Positions 31,319-42,331 of a DNA stretch of 64,000 bases are shown in pieces. Location of the stretch: NCBI GenBank assembly GCA_900291925.1, contig UWYS01000022.1, forward strand, positions 386,875-450,874, written 5' to 3'. The DNA is from Thecaphora thlaspeos (lineage: Eukaryota; Basidiomycota; Ustilaginomycetes; Urocystidales; Glomosporiaceae). The notes below the pieces were generated by a model. The model saw nothing but the letters and a program-made list of their open reading frames with translations, was not told where the DNA came from and did not search any database. The number at the start of each line of letters is the position of its first letter. Within the stretch, counting starts at the first letter, position 1. Both the position numbers and the translations under genes were made by a program.

Positions 31319-34300
31319 TCACTTTTGCATCGTTCCAACCTGTCTTGCACCCTGCTTTGTCTCCTTACGAAACTGCTTCCGCTCTTGTCTCGATGTCCTC
31401 GATTGCAGCACCAGCCCGACGGTCTTCGGCCTCGAATTGCGAAAGGCACTATACCGTCCGATGTGCGGTCGCAGCTCCTCTCCCTTGGCCGCATCGTCGA
31501 AAGCCGTCGCAGCCGTCGTGGTCACCGCGTCACCGTGATCCTTCAACAGCCAGCGGAATGCCAACGGTACGTCGATCCCGAGTGTCCTCATGTGCTGCAG
31601 CAGAAGCAACAAAAAGGGGTCCGGTCGTATGGATGTCCGGCGACCTTGCGAGTTCAAGTACCGTACCGTTCCGACGTCCTCCTCTATGACATTCGAAGAA
31701 GAACCGGCGGAAAGGCCATTCAGCGACAACGACAAAGAAGTCGCAGGATCCTCTTCGCCATCAAGGAAGCTTCTACCGTCAGGCGCCATCGTCGGAACTG
31801 GCACTGTCGCCAATGCTGTGGTCTCCATCGCTCTGATCATCTCACCCTTGCGTGCGCGGTTCAGTGAGTCCGACCGGGAGCGATGAGCGGGCGTCCGTCC
31901 TCGCATGCCCGATCGACGGCCAAAGAGGTCAAGGAGCGCATCGTAGAAGCGCTCGTCTGGACGTATCGCGGGTACACCGTCGGACGGTGCCGCTGAAGAA
32001 CGACCTTGAAGCGTTGGCAACGACGACGACGAAGCGCCAGGCAAGCGGAGGAGCTGCCCCAGATTCCAGCGTTCCAACAGGCGCCTGTACTCGTACTTGG
32101 CGACGAGCCGGGCGGCTTGCCAGCGGACGATGGGTCCCTTGCCGCGCCTCGAGAAAGCAAGGCTGGCGCCTAACCTCCAGCCCCTCGTGTAGGGTGCGCG
32201 AGCGCTGAGGTTGGATGCATAATGGCGCGTCGGCCGACGTGTCTGGTGGCTCTGCGTCCTTACCCTCGGCATAAAGACCTTCATCGACTTCCTCCCTTCA
32301 CGTGCAAGCAGCTGGAACAGCACAGTGGCCGCCTCGACGGGGATGGGCCAAGGCTTTTCGGAGACTTCGCGCCGCGAGACATAACTCTGTCGGCTGACGT
32401 GTTTGATCAGCCGCCAGAGGCGCAGGGCGAGACCTGTCCTGCCGGCTTTGACGGCGAGGTTGAGCGTCGCAGTGAGGACGTGCGGCTCGTAGATCGCCAG
32501 CCGGCTTTCTCGGCCGATCGGAGGACGTAGTCCAGCAGCGACTGGGTCCCGTGATGCGCCCCTCCTTCCCGCCTCTGCCTTGGCTTGTGCCCTCTGCGGC
32601 ATCGACGAAAGATGCGACTCTGCTGTGCCCTTCGGCAGCCTCTTGCTCTTGTGCGACCGCTCCAATAGTCTTGGGTAGATCAGCAGCACCAGATCCTTGA
32701 TGCCAATGTAGCCTGGTTCGCCCCGATGGCGGCGCAAGAACAACCCGGAAGACGTCACCAGCGCGATGAGCGTGACCAGGCGGCGGGAGTGGGCCTTCTG
32801 AATCGCGTCGTCGATGTTGGTGAGCATCACTTGAGCCGGAGCAGAGCGACGGGCGGGCCGCGGCCTTTGGATGGATGCCGGTGGAAGCGCAGCGGTCGTA
32901 CTGCTGCGGGCGCTGTCGGGCCGAGCTGGACCGCCATCAGTGGCGGGAGGCACGGGGACCGAGGATGCTGGTGGCGGAACAGAAGCCTGAGCTTGCCGAC
33001 TGACGGTCACTAGGATGGTTTCGGCAAGGCCCTTGCACCTGTTGAGGGTTGCCTGACGCAGGAGAATGTCGAAAGTGAAGTGGTCCGGCTTGAGACCGTC
33101 GCAGCGGGCATCGACCAAGTTCTCAAAGACGATCTTGCAGAGATCCAGAGAGCGCAGCGCCTGGAGACAGAAGTGCAGCAGCTGGTTGTAGGATTGCAGC
33201 TGCAACGTCGGCAGCTGGCGCTTCACCGCGAGACCGTCCCGTGGCGGATAGGGACCGTCTGTGGCCGCCTCGAGATCAGTCCGAGCCAGCTGGCGGATAA
33301 ACTTGCGCATACAAGCGCGGATGCCTTTGCCTGTGCTCTCGAGGTGCGCGACGACCGTCGCTGCTGCGCTGCTTTGCCGTGGGCCGGAAGGTGCCTGCGC
33401 CGACCTGCTGCGGATCTCCACGCGCTGACATCCAGTCCCGCCAAAGCGACAGCCAGCCAGGATGATCCAGTCAACCACCCTCTTGCTGTGCGCGCCGGTT
33501 GTTGGCAGCTGGAGATCAGCCAGTAGCTGGCACAGCGAGAGCAGCGCCTGCCCGAACTCGAGCTTGGCTGCCTGGGCGTCGCTGCCAGAGACCGCAGCAT
33601 CCGAGTCAAAGAAGTTCTCGAGCTGCGAGAGATCGCGCTTGATGTCCTTCAGGACCGCTACGCTGGGCCGGCACGACTGATGGGTGACGTCCGCTAGGGC
33701 ATCCTGTAGTATCGTTCCCCTTCGCTCTGCACCTTCGAGCAGCTCCGAGGCCAGCCACCATGTGCGGGACTCAGTAGCGAAGACGCGCGTCGCCTTTAGC
33801 GGCAGCTTTGCCTGTAGCAGGGCCCTAATCAGCGCAGATTGGTAGGACGTCGGCCGCGGCACCCGGTGGTGTCGCATAATGTTCCAGAGATAGAGGGCCA
33901 TTTTGCGGTGCGCTTCGCTCTGGAAGCCGACCGTGGGGCGGGGGCTGACGTCACTCTGTCGCATCGTGAGCCGGACCATAAGCTGCTCGGCGAGTGCGGT
34001 GACGTTGTGCGCTAATTCGTGGCTCATGTGGGTCACGCCGCCATCTTCCGTCTCCACCGGCCCCACCTCCTGGCCCTTGCCCTTATCCTCGCTGGCCTGT
34101 GCTGCTGCCGGCTGTAGCCAGCCCATGCGGTGCAGGGCAGCGGGAAAAAGTTTGGTGGCTTCGAGTACGCGATCGGTGAGCATCAAGGCTTGCACCTCGG
34201 CGAGATGACCTTTTAGAGCTGGCGAATCTGGAAAGCATCGATTGTCCGGATCAGCTGAGGGCGTCCTCTGAGCAGGGCCGCGGACCTGCCTGCCCTTGTT

Positions 34301-34885
34301 GACCGTCTGGTCGACCTGTTCGGTATAGCAAGATGCGCTGCCTTCGCCTTGGCTCTCGTTCTCGCTGTTTCTTTTTGCTCTCCTACTTTGAGCTTTGTGG
34401 TGAGGTCTCCCCGCCGTCTTCTCGTTCGGCAATGGTAAAGGGTCCCTCGCATCGGATGTGCTGAACGTGGGCTGCCGCTGACCGTCATGCGAAGGACTGT
34501 GTTGTTTGGCCGGCGGCTGCTGCCTTTGATCGGCAGGTGGGAAGGATGCATGGTAGAACGGGATGGTGGAATTGTTGCGCCGTGTGACGAAGACGTCGGT
34601 GTGGCGAGTGGCGCTGCTGCTGCTGCTACCGGCCCAAGGGCGAGGCTTGCTGAGCAAGGGCCGATGGGATGGGAAGGTGGGATAGAGAAAGTCGAGATGC
34701 CGTTCAGATCGGCCGGATGTCGGTAACGAAGAAGGCCAAGGGGCGTTGGACGCTGCGGCTGTCAGGCAGCCGGGGAACTGCGAGGGGCCCGGCCTTGGCG
34801 GGAGGGAGGGAGGCTGTGCGCTGGAGGGCTGTGCCAGTGGCCGCGAAGCGTTGGAGGCGCTCGAGAGGATGCGGCGAGGTTGCAT
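31319..34885 (-). CDS. PPR-like, probably mitochondrial protein
   Basis: A single exon of 1188 aa. The N terminus (MQPRRILSSASNASRPLAQP) is rich in Arg, Ser and Ala with no acidic residue for about 70 positions, as in mitochondrial presequences. Helical pairs resembling degenerate pentatricopeptide repeats occur near residue 580 (SYNQLLHFCLQALRSLDLCK, LKPDHFTFDILLRQATLNRC) and near residue 820 (VLTATLNLAVKAGRTGLALR). The C terminus is strongly basic (SRTSRQERKQFRKETKQGAR). The likely role is organellar RNA processing or translation, by analogy with fungal PPR proteins. Repeat scoring by eye is weak and the protein may be lineage-specific. Confidence 0.65.
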   Translation of the reverse strand: MQPRRILSSASNASRPLAQPSSAQPPSLPPRPGPSQFPGCLTAAASNAPWPSSLPTSGRSERHLDFLYPTFPSHRPLLSKPRPWAGSSSSSATRHTDVFVTRRNNSTIPFYHASFPPADQRQQPPAKQHSPSHDGQRQPTFSTSDARDPLPLPNEKTAGRPHHKAQSRRAKRNSENESQGEGSASCYTEQVDQTVNKGRQVRGPAQRTPSADPDNRCFPDSPALKGHLAEVQALMLTDRVLEATKLFPAALHRMGWLQPAAAQASEDKGKGQEVGPVETEDGGVTHMSHELAHNVTALAEQLMVRLTMRQSDVSPRPTVGFQSEAHRKMALYLWNIMRHHRVPRPTSYQSALIRALLQAKLPLKATRVFATESRTWWLASELLEGAERRGTILQDALADVTHQSCRPSVAVLKDIKRDLSQLENFFDSDAAVSGSDAQAAKLEFGQALLSLCQLLADLQLPTTGAHSKRVVDWIILAGCRFGGTGCQRVEIRSRSAQAPSGPRQSSAAATVVAHLESTGKGIRACMRKFIRQLARTDLEAATDGPYPPRDGLAVKRQLPTLQLQSYNQLLHFCLQALRSLDLCKIVFENLVDARCDGLKPDHFTFDILLRQATLNRCKGLAETILVTVSRQAQASVPPPASSVPVPPATDGGPARPDSARSSTTAALPPASIQRPRPARRSAPAQVMLTNIDDAIQKAHSRRLVTLIALVTSSGLFLRRHRGEPGYIGIKDLVLLIYPRLLERSHKSKRLPKGTAESHLSSMPQRAQAKAEAGRRGASRDPVAAGLRPPIGRESRLAIYEPHVLTATLNLAVKAGRTGLALRLWRLIKHVSRQSYVSRREVSEKPWPIPVEAATVLFQLLAREGRKSMKVFMPRVRTQSHQTRRPTRHYASNLSARAPYTRGWRLGASLAFSRRGKGPIVRWQAARLVAKYEYRRLLERWNLGQLLRLPGASSSSLPTLQGRSSAAPSDGVPAIRPDERFYDALLDLFGRRSGMRGRTPAHRSRSDSLNRARKGEMIRAMETTALATVPVPTMAPDGRSFLDGEEDPATSLSLSLNGLSAGSSSNVIEEDVGTVRYLNSQGRRTSIRPDPFLLLLLQHMRTLGIDVPLAFRWLLKDHGDAVTTTAATAFDDAAKGEELRPHIGRYSAFRNSRPKTVGLVLQSRTSRQERKQFRKETKQGARQVGTMQK

Positions 34886-36098
34886 GGGCGACTCATCGGA
34901 GATGCTCGCGCGTCGATTGACAAGTCTGCAAGCGCAGCAGAGGCCAGACGAGGGAAAGAGGAAGGGAAAGCGAAGGCGAAGGGCAAAGGGTCAGAGGGAG
35001 CGCCTCGCCGCGGCAAAGCCATGGACAGCTATGAACCCTTCGCAGCGGATTGAAAGGGCTGAGATTTACACACCTTCGACCGTTCTCGGTGGCGCCGGCG
35101 CGAGACGAGCCAGGTCAGGATCGACCAGCTCTGCCTGCGCACTATGAGGTGACGAGGTGCGGTAGAGCGGCGGCGGGGCAGTGGGCGTGTGTTGTGGCCA
35201 TGAAAGAGGAAAGGGAATTGGGAGAGCGAGAAGGAGTTAGCGTCGGCGTAAAGACGTTGGCGGCAGAGTCGTCGGAGCACAAAGGAGCCGATCGGCGCTG
35301 CTTGTCCGCGAAGGCTGCGCAGGATGGAGGAGAGGCGGCGGGGCAGAGCGATGCCAACTTCGCGACGTGGTGATGTGTGCGCCCCGTTGAGGATGATGGT
35401 GGTAGGGCGAGGAGGGCGAGCGTCGAGCTGGCTCGGCTTGAGGATAGGGGTCAAGGGGCGAGGAGGACGCTAGAGGACGTTGAAGCGGTGGAGGAAGAGT
35501 TGGCGCTGCGTCGTTGGACTCACGACTGGGCGGGAGCGGACAGACACAGACCTCGGACCTGACCTCGGACCTGACCTCTGAGCGGCGCCGTTCAGCTTTT
35601 GCTTTGCTTTCTTCCAGGCAGCCAACCAGCTGCCACACGCCAGCAGCTTGCTCCTCGACGCTCTGTCAGCGCGTGTCAGCTCCCGTCTCCCGGATTTTTG
35701 TGAGCGCCAGCTAGAAGGCAGAGAGAAAAAGAAAAAGAAAAAGCGCCAAAAGTTTTCCCTGCTGCTGCTGCTGCTGCTGCTCTCTCGTGTCTCGCCGCGC
35801 GCTGCAGCACGACGGCGCCTTGGTGAGCATGATTTTTTTCCTGTCTTTTTTTTCTTTTTCTTTTTTCTTCTTCTTCTTCTGGCCCATCCGTTGCTGCCGC
35901 CGCCGCCGCCCATGAGAAGCCGCTATATCGCCTCTGCTGGCCTGCTCGGCGAGGGTCCGCTACGTAGATAGGTAGCCCTTCGCTCCATCCACTCCTCCTT
36001 CCTCCCCTACCATCACCCTTCCGACTTAGTCGATACCCCCTCATCCACCTTTCAGTCCCCACCTTCCTCCACTCTGCCCCTCTTCACGCATCACCAAC
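34886..36098. promoter_or_regulatory. Divergent promoter region (PPR-like / nucleolin-like genes)
   Basis: A 1.2-kb region with unusual sequence. A 12-bp direct repeat (CCTCGGACCTGA) occurs around 35552-35580. A purine tract (GAAAAA units, 35720-35743) is followed by seven CTG units (35759-35779) and a long T/C tract (35831-35880). The A-rich and T-rich arms could pair. No extra gene is supported. Confidence 0.5.
35759..35779. repeat. (CTG)7 trinucleotide repeat
   Basis: Seven uninterrupted CTG units between a GAAAAA-rich tract and a T/C-rich tract, about 320 bases upstream of the nucleolin-like ATG. Confidence 0.9.
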
Positions 36099-37711
36099 AT
36101 GGGAAAGAAGTCCACCAAGCAGGTCAAGGCCGTTGCCCCTGCCGTCGCCTCCGCCGCCGAGGCCAAGAAGGTCGACGCTAAGGCCGCCAAGAAGGCCTCC
36201 AAGAAGGCCGCCAAGAAGGAGCCCACTCCTCCCCCCACCGAGAGCAGCAGCGAGAGCTCTGACTCGCACGACAGCTCCGACGACGACGAGGTGAGTGTTG
36301 GTGGCGCGTCCTTTCCACTTCCCCTTGGCCCAGGCCGAAAGTCGCCAACAGGCGAGCAAAGCCTCCCTTTTTCTTCTTCAGTCCCGTCTGATGCTAATAG
36401 CGCGAACTGCTCATCCTCATCCCATCCCTTGATCTTTTGTGTATCATCTATCAACAACAGCAGGACGAGAAGCCTGCCGAGGCCAAGAAGGAGGAGTCGT
36501 CCGACTCGTCCGATTCGTCCGACTCCGACTCTGACGACTCGGAAGACGAGGTGGAGGCCAAGGAGGACACTGCCCCCGCCACCAACGGCGCTGCGGCCGA
36601 GACTGCTGGTGAGTGTCCAACGCTATTCCGGTCCATGGAGGTAGGCCCGGCTCGTTGCAGCTGCTCAGATCCGCTGACCTCTGCATTGCTCCCGTCATTT
36701 GCGCCTTGAAATCACCCCCTCGACCCTCTTACAGAGTCGTCCTCGTCCGACTCGGACTCTGATGACAGCGACGACTCCAGCTCTGAGGACGAGGACGAGG
36801 AGACCGCCAGCGACAGCAAGAAGCGCAAGGCCGACGACGAGGCCCCCGCCACTAAGAAGGCCAAGACCGAGGAGGCCGCTGCCGAGGAGGGCGAGACCTG
36901 CTCGATCTGGGTCGGCCAGCTCAGCTGGAACATCGACAACGAGTGGCTCAAGAGCGAGTTCGAGGCTTACGGCGAGGTGACCAACGCTCGCGTCCAGCTC
37001 GACCGCGACAGCGGCAAGAGCCGCGGCTTCGGCTATGTCGACTTTGCCACCCCCGCTGCCGCCAAGAAGGCGTTCGAGGAGGCCCAGGGCAAGGAGGTTG
37101 ACGGCCGCAACATCAAGGTCGACCTCAGCCAGCCCAAGCCCGCCGGCGACCGCGCCGAGAGCCGCCAGAAGAAGTTCAACGACGAGCGCAGCGCCCCGTC
37201 GTCGACCCTCTTTGTCGGCAACCTCGCCTTCTCGGTTTCGGAGGACGACGTCTGGAACACGTTTGCCGAGCACGGCGAGGTCTCTGGCGTCCGCCTCCCC
37301 AAGGACCCCGAGAGCAACCGACCCAAGGGATTCGGCTACGTCGAGTTCGCCTCGCAGGAGAGCGCGGAGAAGGCCATCGAGGCCCTTACCGGCTTTGAGC
37401 TCGCTGGACGACCGCTCCGCCTCGACTTCTCACAACCCCGCAGCAACGACGGTGGCCGCGGCGGCTTCGGCGGCGGACGTGGCGGTGGACGCGGTGGAGG
37501 ACGCGGTGGAGGACGCGGCGGCTTTGAGCGCGGCGGTGGACGCGGAGGCCGTGGCGGCTTCGGCGGGCGAGGTGGCGGACGCGGCGGCGGAGACGGCAGC
37601 TTCCGCGGCACGCCCCGCGGCGGAGGATGGGGAGCGCGCGGAGGCGGACGTGGTGGTGCCCGCACCGGCGCCGCCCAGGACTTTGCCGGCAAGAAGATCT
37701 CGTTCGACTAG
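36099..37711 (+). CDS. Nucleolin/Nsr1/Gar2-like nucleolar RNA-binding protein
   Basis: Nucleolar protein for pre-rRNA processing and 40S biogenesis. Exons 36099-36290, 36464-36608 and 36735-37711 give 437 aa. The order is typical: Lys/Ala-rich start (MGKKSTKQVKAVAPAVAS), alternating acidic Ser/Asp/Glu blocks up to about residue 165, two RRMs, then an RGG tail. RRM1 has CSIWVGQLSWNIDN and GKSRGFGYVDFATP. RRM2 has STLFVGNLAFSVSEDDVW and RPKGFGYVEFAS. The tail (about 350-425) is Gly/Arg-rich with FGGGRGGGRGG repeats, ending AGKKISFD. Intron 1 ends in a tandem acceptor CAGCAG, so an extra Gln could be included. Introns 1 and 2 both lie in acidic linker sequence. Confidence 0.95.
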
Positions 37712-37895
37712 ATGTCGGCGCGATCTGTCGTCTCTATCATTGTCCAGTCTCCCGTTCCCCTTCCCCCTCTGGATCGCTCCTGATCTATGGTCCCCCTTAA
37801 ACCCCCAACCCACCCCCCCAACCCACCCCCCAAAAGCGCCGGGATACCCTCCCTCATCGCCACTCACGACTCGTCCATCTGTACATGATACTATC

Positions 37896-37937
<42 letters not shown>

Positions 37938-38471
37938 GCGGCCTCGTTGCCGCTGGCAGCACGTCGCGCCGTCTGTTGGGGCGCAATCGGGCGGACGACG
38001 AAACCTCCGCTAAGGAACTAGACCCGCACCGTTCTTGATCTCTTAATGCATTTACTCTCTGCTCCATCATGGCACGCTCTGCTCGTCCTGATGCTGATGG
38101 CTTGTGTACTACGTCCTTGCTGCCCGTGAGCGAGGTTGGGCGAGACGGACGGCGAGCGAGCGAGGCAGAGGAAGTTTTTCCACTTGCCTCGTCGGAAGCG
38201 GGGTCGCGTAAAGGCCGGCCAGCGTGTTGCACGGGCCGGGCCGCATCAATGACGACAGAGTGGGACCGGCAACTATCCGGACATGGCTCCACACCAGCGG
38301 CACCTGGCCTCTCTCGCTCGATGCACGCCCACCGTCCTTCTTACTCTCCGGCTCCTCCCCGCTCCCTCCTCCATCTCTCTAGCAACCACGTCCAACGCCT
38401 TCCCTCTCTCGCTCGCACTTTGCTAGACACTAGACGCTACCAGAAGGGCGCATCCACCCGCTCCTCGATCC
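37712..38471. other. Intergenic region with CT microsatellite
   Basis: A 760-bp region between the nucleolin-like and Nudix genes. It contains a C-rich direct repeat (CAACCCACC units) near 37800-37835 and the (TC)n tract at 37899-37931. The right half is the likely promoter of the Nudix gene; no additional gene is seen. Confidence 0.5.
37899..37931. repeat. (TC)n microsatellite
   Basis: About 16 uninterrupted TC units, 190 bases downstream of the nucleolin-like stop codon. Confidence 0.92.
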
Positions 38472-40316
38472 ATGTCCCTTCGCTCAGCCTTGCCTGTAGC
38501 ATCATCTCGTCTCCCGCTCTCTCTCATCCTCGCCGTATCTCTTCAAGCCGTCTCGCCTAGCGCCTGCCTCCTTTCCACAGCCTTTCAATCTCGTCGGTCC
38601 GTCCCGCCTCGATCCATAGCAGCAGCACGACCTCGCCTTCCCGCACTCAAGATGACGCCTCCATCCTTCCCCTCTTTTTCCACCGTCAACTTCTATGCCG
38701 GCTCCAAGCTGAATCGCCTCTCCTGGCTACGCACCTCTTCCGCCTTCCTCAACAGCGCCATCTCCTCGTCCGAGTCCCGCTTCGTGCTCCTCAACAACCT
38801 CGACCCACTCGTACACAAGGACGGAGGCCTCGCTATGCTCTCCTGGGACGAGGTGAGGCAGACGATCGAGCAGAGCAAGAAGCTCTCGGGGGGATCTGGA
38901 GATGGCGTCTTCGGCCCGGAAGTGTACGGACTTGAGAACAAAGTGGGCGACGAGAAGCAGAAAGACTTTACGCGGTCCACTGATGGGCTGGGACCGTCGA
39001 ACCTCGCGCTGGTCTTTCTGGGCATCGACGAGAGCGACCTCGCTTCGACCTCTCTCCCAGGTCAGCTGGCCGAGGATGCCAGCAGGAACGAGAACAAGAG
39101 CGAGAACGAGACAAACGCCCCCGCCGGGCGACCGTACTTTGCCCTCTCGCTCTCCTTTGTCCCGCCGGGCGGTAAAGCCGAGGAGCTGCCGACGCACAAG
39201 CTGCTCGCGAAGCTCAAGGCCGACGAGAGGTACGAGTTCCTCGACATGCGCGCCAACTCGGCAACCAAGTCGTGGCCCATCGAGGATGCCGCCGTCGTAG
39301 CTCAGGCAAAGAGTCTGGTCGACTGGAACGAGCGGTGCCAGTACTGCCCCGCCTGCGCGCGGCGCCAGTACTCGCTCTGGTCGGGCTACAAGCGCGGCTG
39401 CTCGTCGTCCCTCTCGCCGTTCTCGCACGCTTCGCCGTTCGCCGAGCAGTTCAAGGCCTCGTCAAGGTCGGACGACGTCTGCCCTTCGACGCAGGTGCTG
39501 AGCAACTTTCACTACCCTCGCACCGATCCGGTCATCATCATGGCCATCATCAGCGCCGACGGCAACAGTGTGCTGCTGGGAAGACAGAAGAAGTGGCCAA
39601 AGGGCTTCGTCAGCTGCCTCGCTGGATTCTGCGAGCCCGGCGAGAGCTTCGAAGAGGCAGTCAGGAGGGAGGTGCTCGAGGAGGCGGGCGTCAAGGTCAA
39701 CGAGGTCGTCTACCACTCGTCCCAGCCCTGGCCCTACCCGACGAACCTGTAAGTCAAGCCTACCCTCGCAACGCCCTCTGGATGTAAACTGACACCACCT
39801 TCTCCTATATACTCTCCCTCTCACCATCGCGTTGGCAGTATGGCCGGCTTCTTTGGCATCGCCTCGGAGGACGTCAACATCCGCCTCGACCTGGACAACG
39901 AGCTGGAAGAGGCGCGCTTCTACACGCGCGAAGAAATCTTGGCTGTGCTCGACGACAGCGACAAGACATTTACGCGCGCCGAGCTGGCCAAGATTGACGA
40001 AAAGGTGCAGGCGGACATGGACAAGGAGGGGATCAAGCACAAGGAAGACGAGCAGGCGGACAAGGTCAAGCCGAAAGTCCGGTGAGTGGGCCCGTGCCCT
40101 TCGCCGCTGCTTATCACAGAGATGGTTTGCGACGTTTGGAGAAAGGGGAACAGCGGTCCAGTGCTGATATGGATGTGTGCCTTCTTTCCCTTTCTCCCCT
40201 TTGTGTGCGTTAGTCTGCCGCCGAACACGGCCATTGCGAGGGTGCTGATCAGTGCTTGGGCCCGAAACGATGCGCTTCTCCCGCATCAGATCTTCAATCA
40301 GAAGACCAAGATGTAG
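38472..40316 (+). CDS. NPY1: NADH pyrophosphatase, Nudix family (NPY1/NUDT12 type)
   Basis: Hydrolyses NAD(H)-type dinucleotides to mononucleotides, and in related enzymes removes NAD caps from RNA. Exons 38472-39748, 39839-40081 and 40214-40316 give 540 aa. A second in-frame ATG at 38652 would give 480 aa. The 60-residue extension (MSLRSALPVASSRLPLSLIL) looks like a targeting sequence. Domains are the N-terminal NUDIX-like part (FYAGSKLNRLSWLR, RFVLLNNLDPLV), a partial zinc ribbon (CQYCPACARRQYSLWSGYK), and the catalytic Nudix box GFCEPGESFEEAVRREVLEE with AGV. The family-specific SQPWPYPTNLMAGFFG spans the first splice junction. The ribbon's second half shows one Cys rather than a clear pair. 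The C terminus is KTKM, not a canonical peroxisomal signal. Confidence 0.95.
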
Positions 40317-40607
40317 CCGAATAGACGTAGCCAGCAATATACAGATGGAAAGCCGGCTGAGTGCGTGTACTGCGAATCAATGTTGATAGCAAAGGCGGCC
40401 GGCCAGCACGATGGTGAGGGTCGGGTGTGGTGTGGAGGGAGGGGCACGAGGCGAGAAGAAATTGTGCTGCCTCTTTGGTTCCTCGCCGAAATCCGAGCGC
40501 GCTTCACTTGACGCTGCGTCGTGCATCTTGCCTTGTCTCTCTCATCACCGCTCGTTCTCACCGCTCGCACCCATATCAACCTCCTTCGTGCCTCCCCTTC
40601 GCCCGGC

Positions 40608-41469
40608 ATGGAAACGATTCCCCTCCCTCCCCACTTCCCCTCGGATCTCCAACGAGTCCACCTGCTACACGTCTCGCCTCTTTCGACCTCTCAATCCTCT
40701 TGCATCTTAGATCGTATCATCTCTGCCTCGAAACTGCCCACCACTCCCTCAGCAGACACGACGAGCGAGACGCTACGATGGGCGGATGAAGAACGTGCTA
40801 GACTCGACTATGCTTTCATCGATCCAACGAGATTGTGCGGCAGACAACACATCTTGACCGCCATCATGCAGGCTGTCATTGTAACGTCCCGATCAAAGGA
40901 GGCGGCACAGGGTAGAGGTAGGAAGACCAAGACGGTACATTCCGAAGTCATTTGGTCTTTAAGTCCTGGTAACAACGTAGGTCTACCATGATCTCTCTTC
41001 GCTTGGTCAAGTTGGACGAAATGAGACGATAGACTTGGAATGCAAGCTGACCTCGATGTGTGACGGTCTAACCCGCTCGTCGACAAAACCACCACAGGTC
41101 GGCGAATCCCTCAAACGATTCGGCCTAACGCCTACATCGACCTCTCTCCTCCTCGTCCGCTTCTCGAACCCGCAACAACCCGCGCAGCAGGTGTTGGAAG
41201 ACATGCTCTCCATCATCCCACCATCCGAAATTGGCCCCGCGATCCCCACCCTATCAACTACCGACACCCAAGGCCATGCAGGACGAGACATTGACGCTGC
41301 TATTCGAAGCTCAGGGACAGACTGGACACAGCTCAACAAAATCTACAAACTAGCCATGCCGTCCACGTTGCTGGACAAGGTCAAGAGGGGCGAGGTCAAC
41401 AGCGAGGAAATACAAACGTGGGAGGAGCTGTGTTGCACCAGCGTCGCTATGAAGTTGGTCGCGGCGTAG
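40608..41469 (+). CDS. CGI121: EKC/KEOPS complex subunit CGI121
   Basis: Regulatory subunit of the KEOPS complex, which makes N6-threonylcarbamoyladenosine at position 37 of ANN-decoding tRNAs and also affects telomeres in yeast. Exons 40608-40976 and 41098-41469 (donor GTAGGT, acceptor CACAG, phase 0) give 246 aa. Conserved features are LDYAFIDPTRLCGRQHILTA, then HSEVIWSLSPGNN-VGESLKR across the junction, FGLTPTSTSLLLVRF, and the C-terminal DWTQLNKIYKLAM segment that contacts the Bud32 kinase. A Ser/Thr-rich insertion lies between the two. The gap to the upstream Nudix gene is 291 bp, with the same orientation. Confidence 0.93.
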
Positions 41470-41625
41470 CAGTAAGAATCTCTTGCCGGCCTTGATGCCT
41501 TTCTCGAGCGACAAACTTTGCGAGCACAGACAGAGGCGTGGACGCACTGCATGTTCTCCGACCTTGTCGAGCGGACCTTCATCGAACGTCTGTGCAATTG
41601 CAAGGGAGACACGGAGGTGGGAGTC

Positions 41626-42331
41626 CTACTCATCGCCCTCTTCGGCTCGGGCCTTCTTCAACGCCGATAGCTCCTTTCCTCGTCGGATGAACCTGCGCGA
41701 TTGTTGCGCAAAGGGACTAGAGGTCAGCGGTGTGTCCTGTGTCGAGGGAGGAGGTGTGGGTCCTGCAGGCGGGCAAGGAGACTCACTCGTCGTACTGGCA
41801 CTTTTCGTATGTGTGTCTGTGGGAGTGAAAGTGGCGGGCGGAAGGCCGGGATGAAGGATTAGCTGTAGATCTCTTAAGAGGCCCGAATGGTTGAGCTTGC
41901 GGCGAATGGGCCTGGCTCTGTGAGTGTGAGGCGTGCGTGCCCCTTGGGCGATGCGCTCAAGGGCATGAGCTGCGGCAGCTGGTCCGAGTTTGACGGCAGA
42001 GGTAGGCACCGTCCACGCCTTCCGTGCCGTGTATGCGCCCATAGAGCTGCGAGCTGGACTCACCTCTCGTCCTGGCACTTCCATGGTGCATAGAGGGTCT
42101 GCTTTCGGCACTTGTTGAGCGGGATGAGGAGTCTGTTGCGTGGGTGTAGCAGTAGAGATGGTTAAAAGGATCAGGAGGTCAGAGCAATGATGGAACGGTG
42201 GCCCGAGAGGAATGAGGAAGCGCAGGGAGAAGAGGAGCGGGTACGCACACGCTGCACTGATCTCTCCAGCCGAGGGGGAGGCGAGCTGCCTGTGCCTCTT
42301 CGAGGGAAGCAGTGAGTGGTCCGTCGGCCAT
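41626..42331 (-). CDS. NDUFB7: NDUFB7/B18-like subunit of mitochondrial complex I
   Basis: Accessory subunit on the intermembrane-space side of the complex I membrane arm. Four small exons reconstructed by hand (42249-42331, 42064-42132, 41787-41816, 41626-41692) give 82 aa with every junction in phase. Exon 1 gives MADGPLTASLEEAQAARLPL then GWRDQCS. Exon 2 gives LLIPLNKCRKQTLYAPWKCQ then DER. Exon 3 is only 30 nt (HTYEKCQYDE). Exon 4 gives FIRRGKELSALKKARAEEGD then E and a stop. The spliced product contains two CX9C motifs (CSVLLIPLNKC and CQDERHTYEKC), the twin-CX9C CHCH fold oxidised by the Mia40 pathway. That the splices restore both motifs exactly is strong evidence for the model. Confidence 0.92.
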
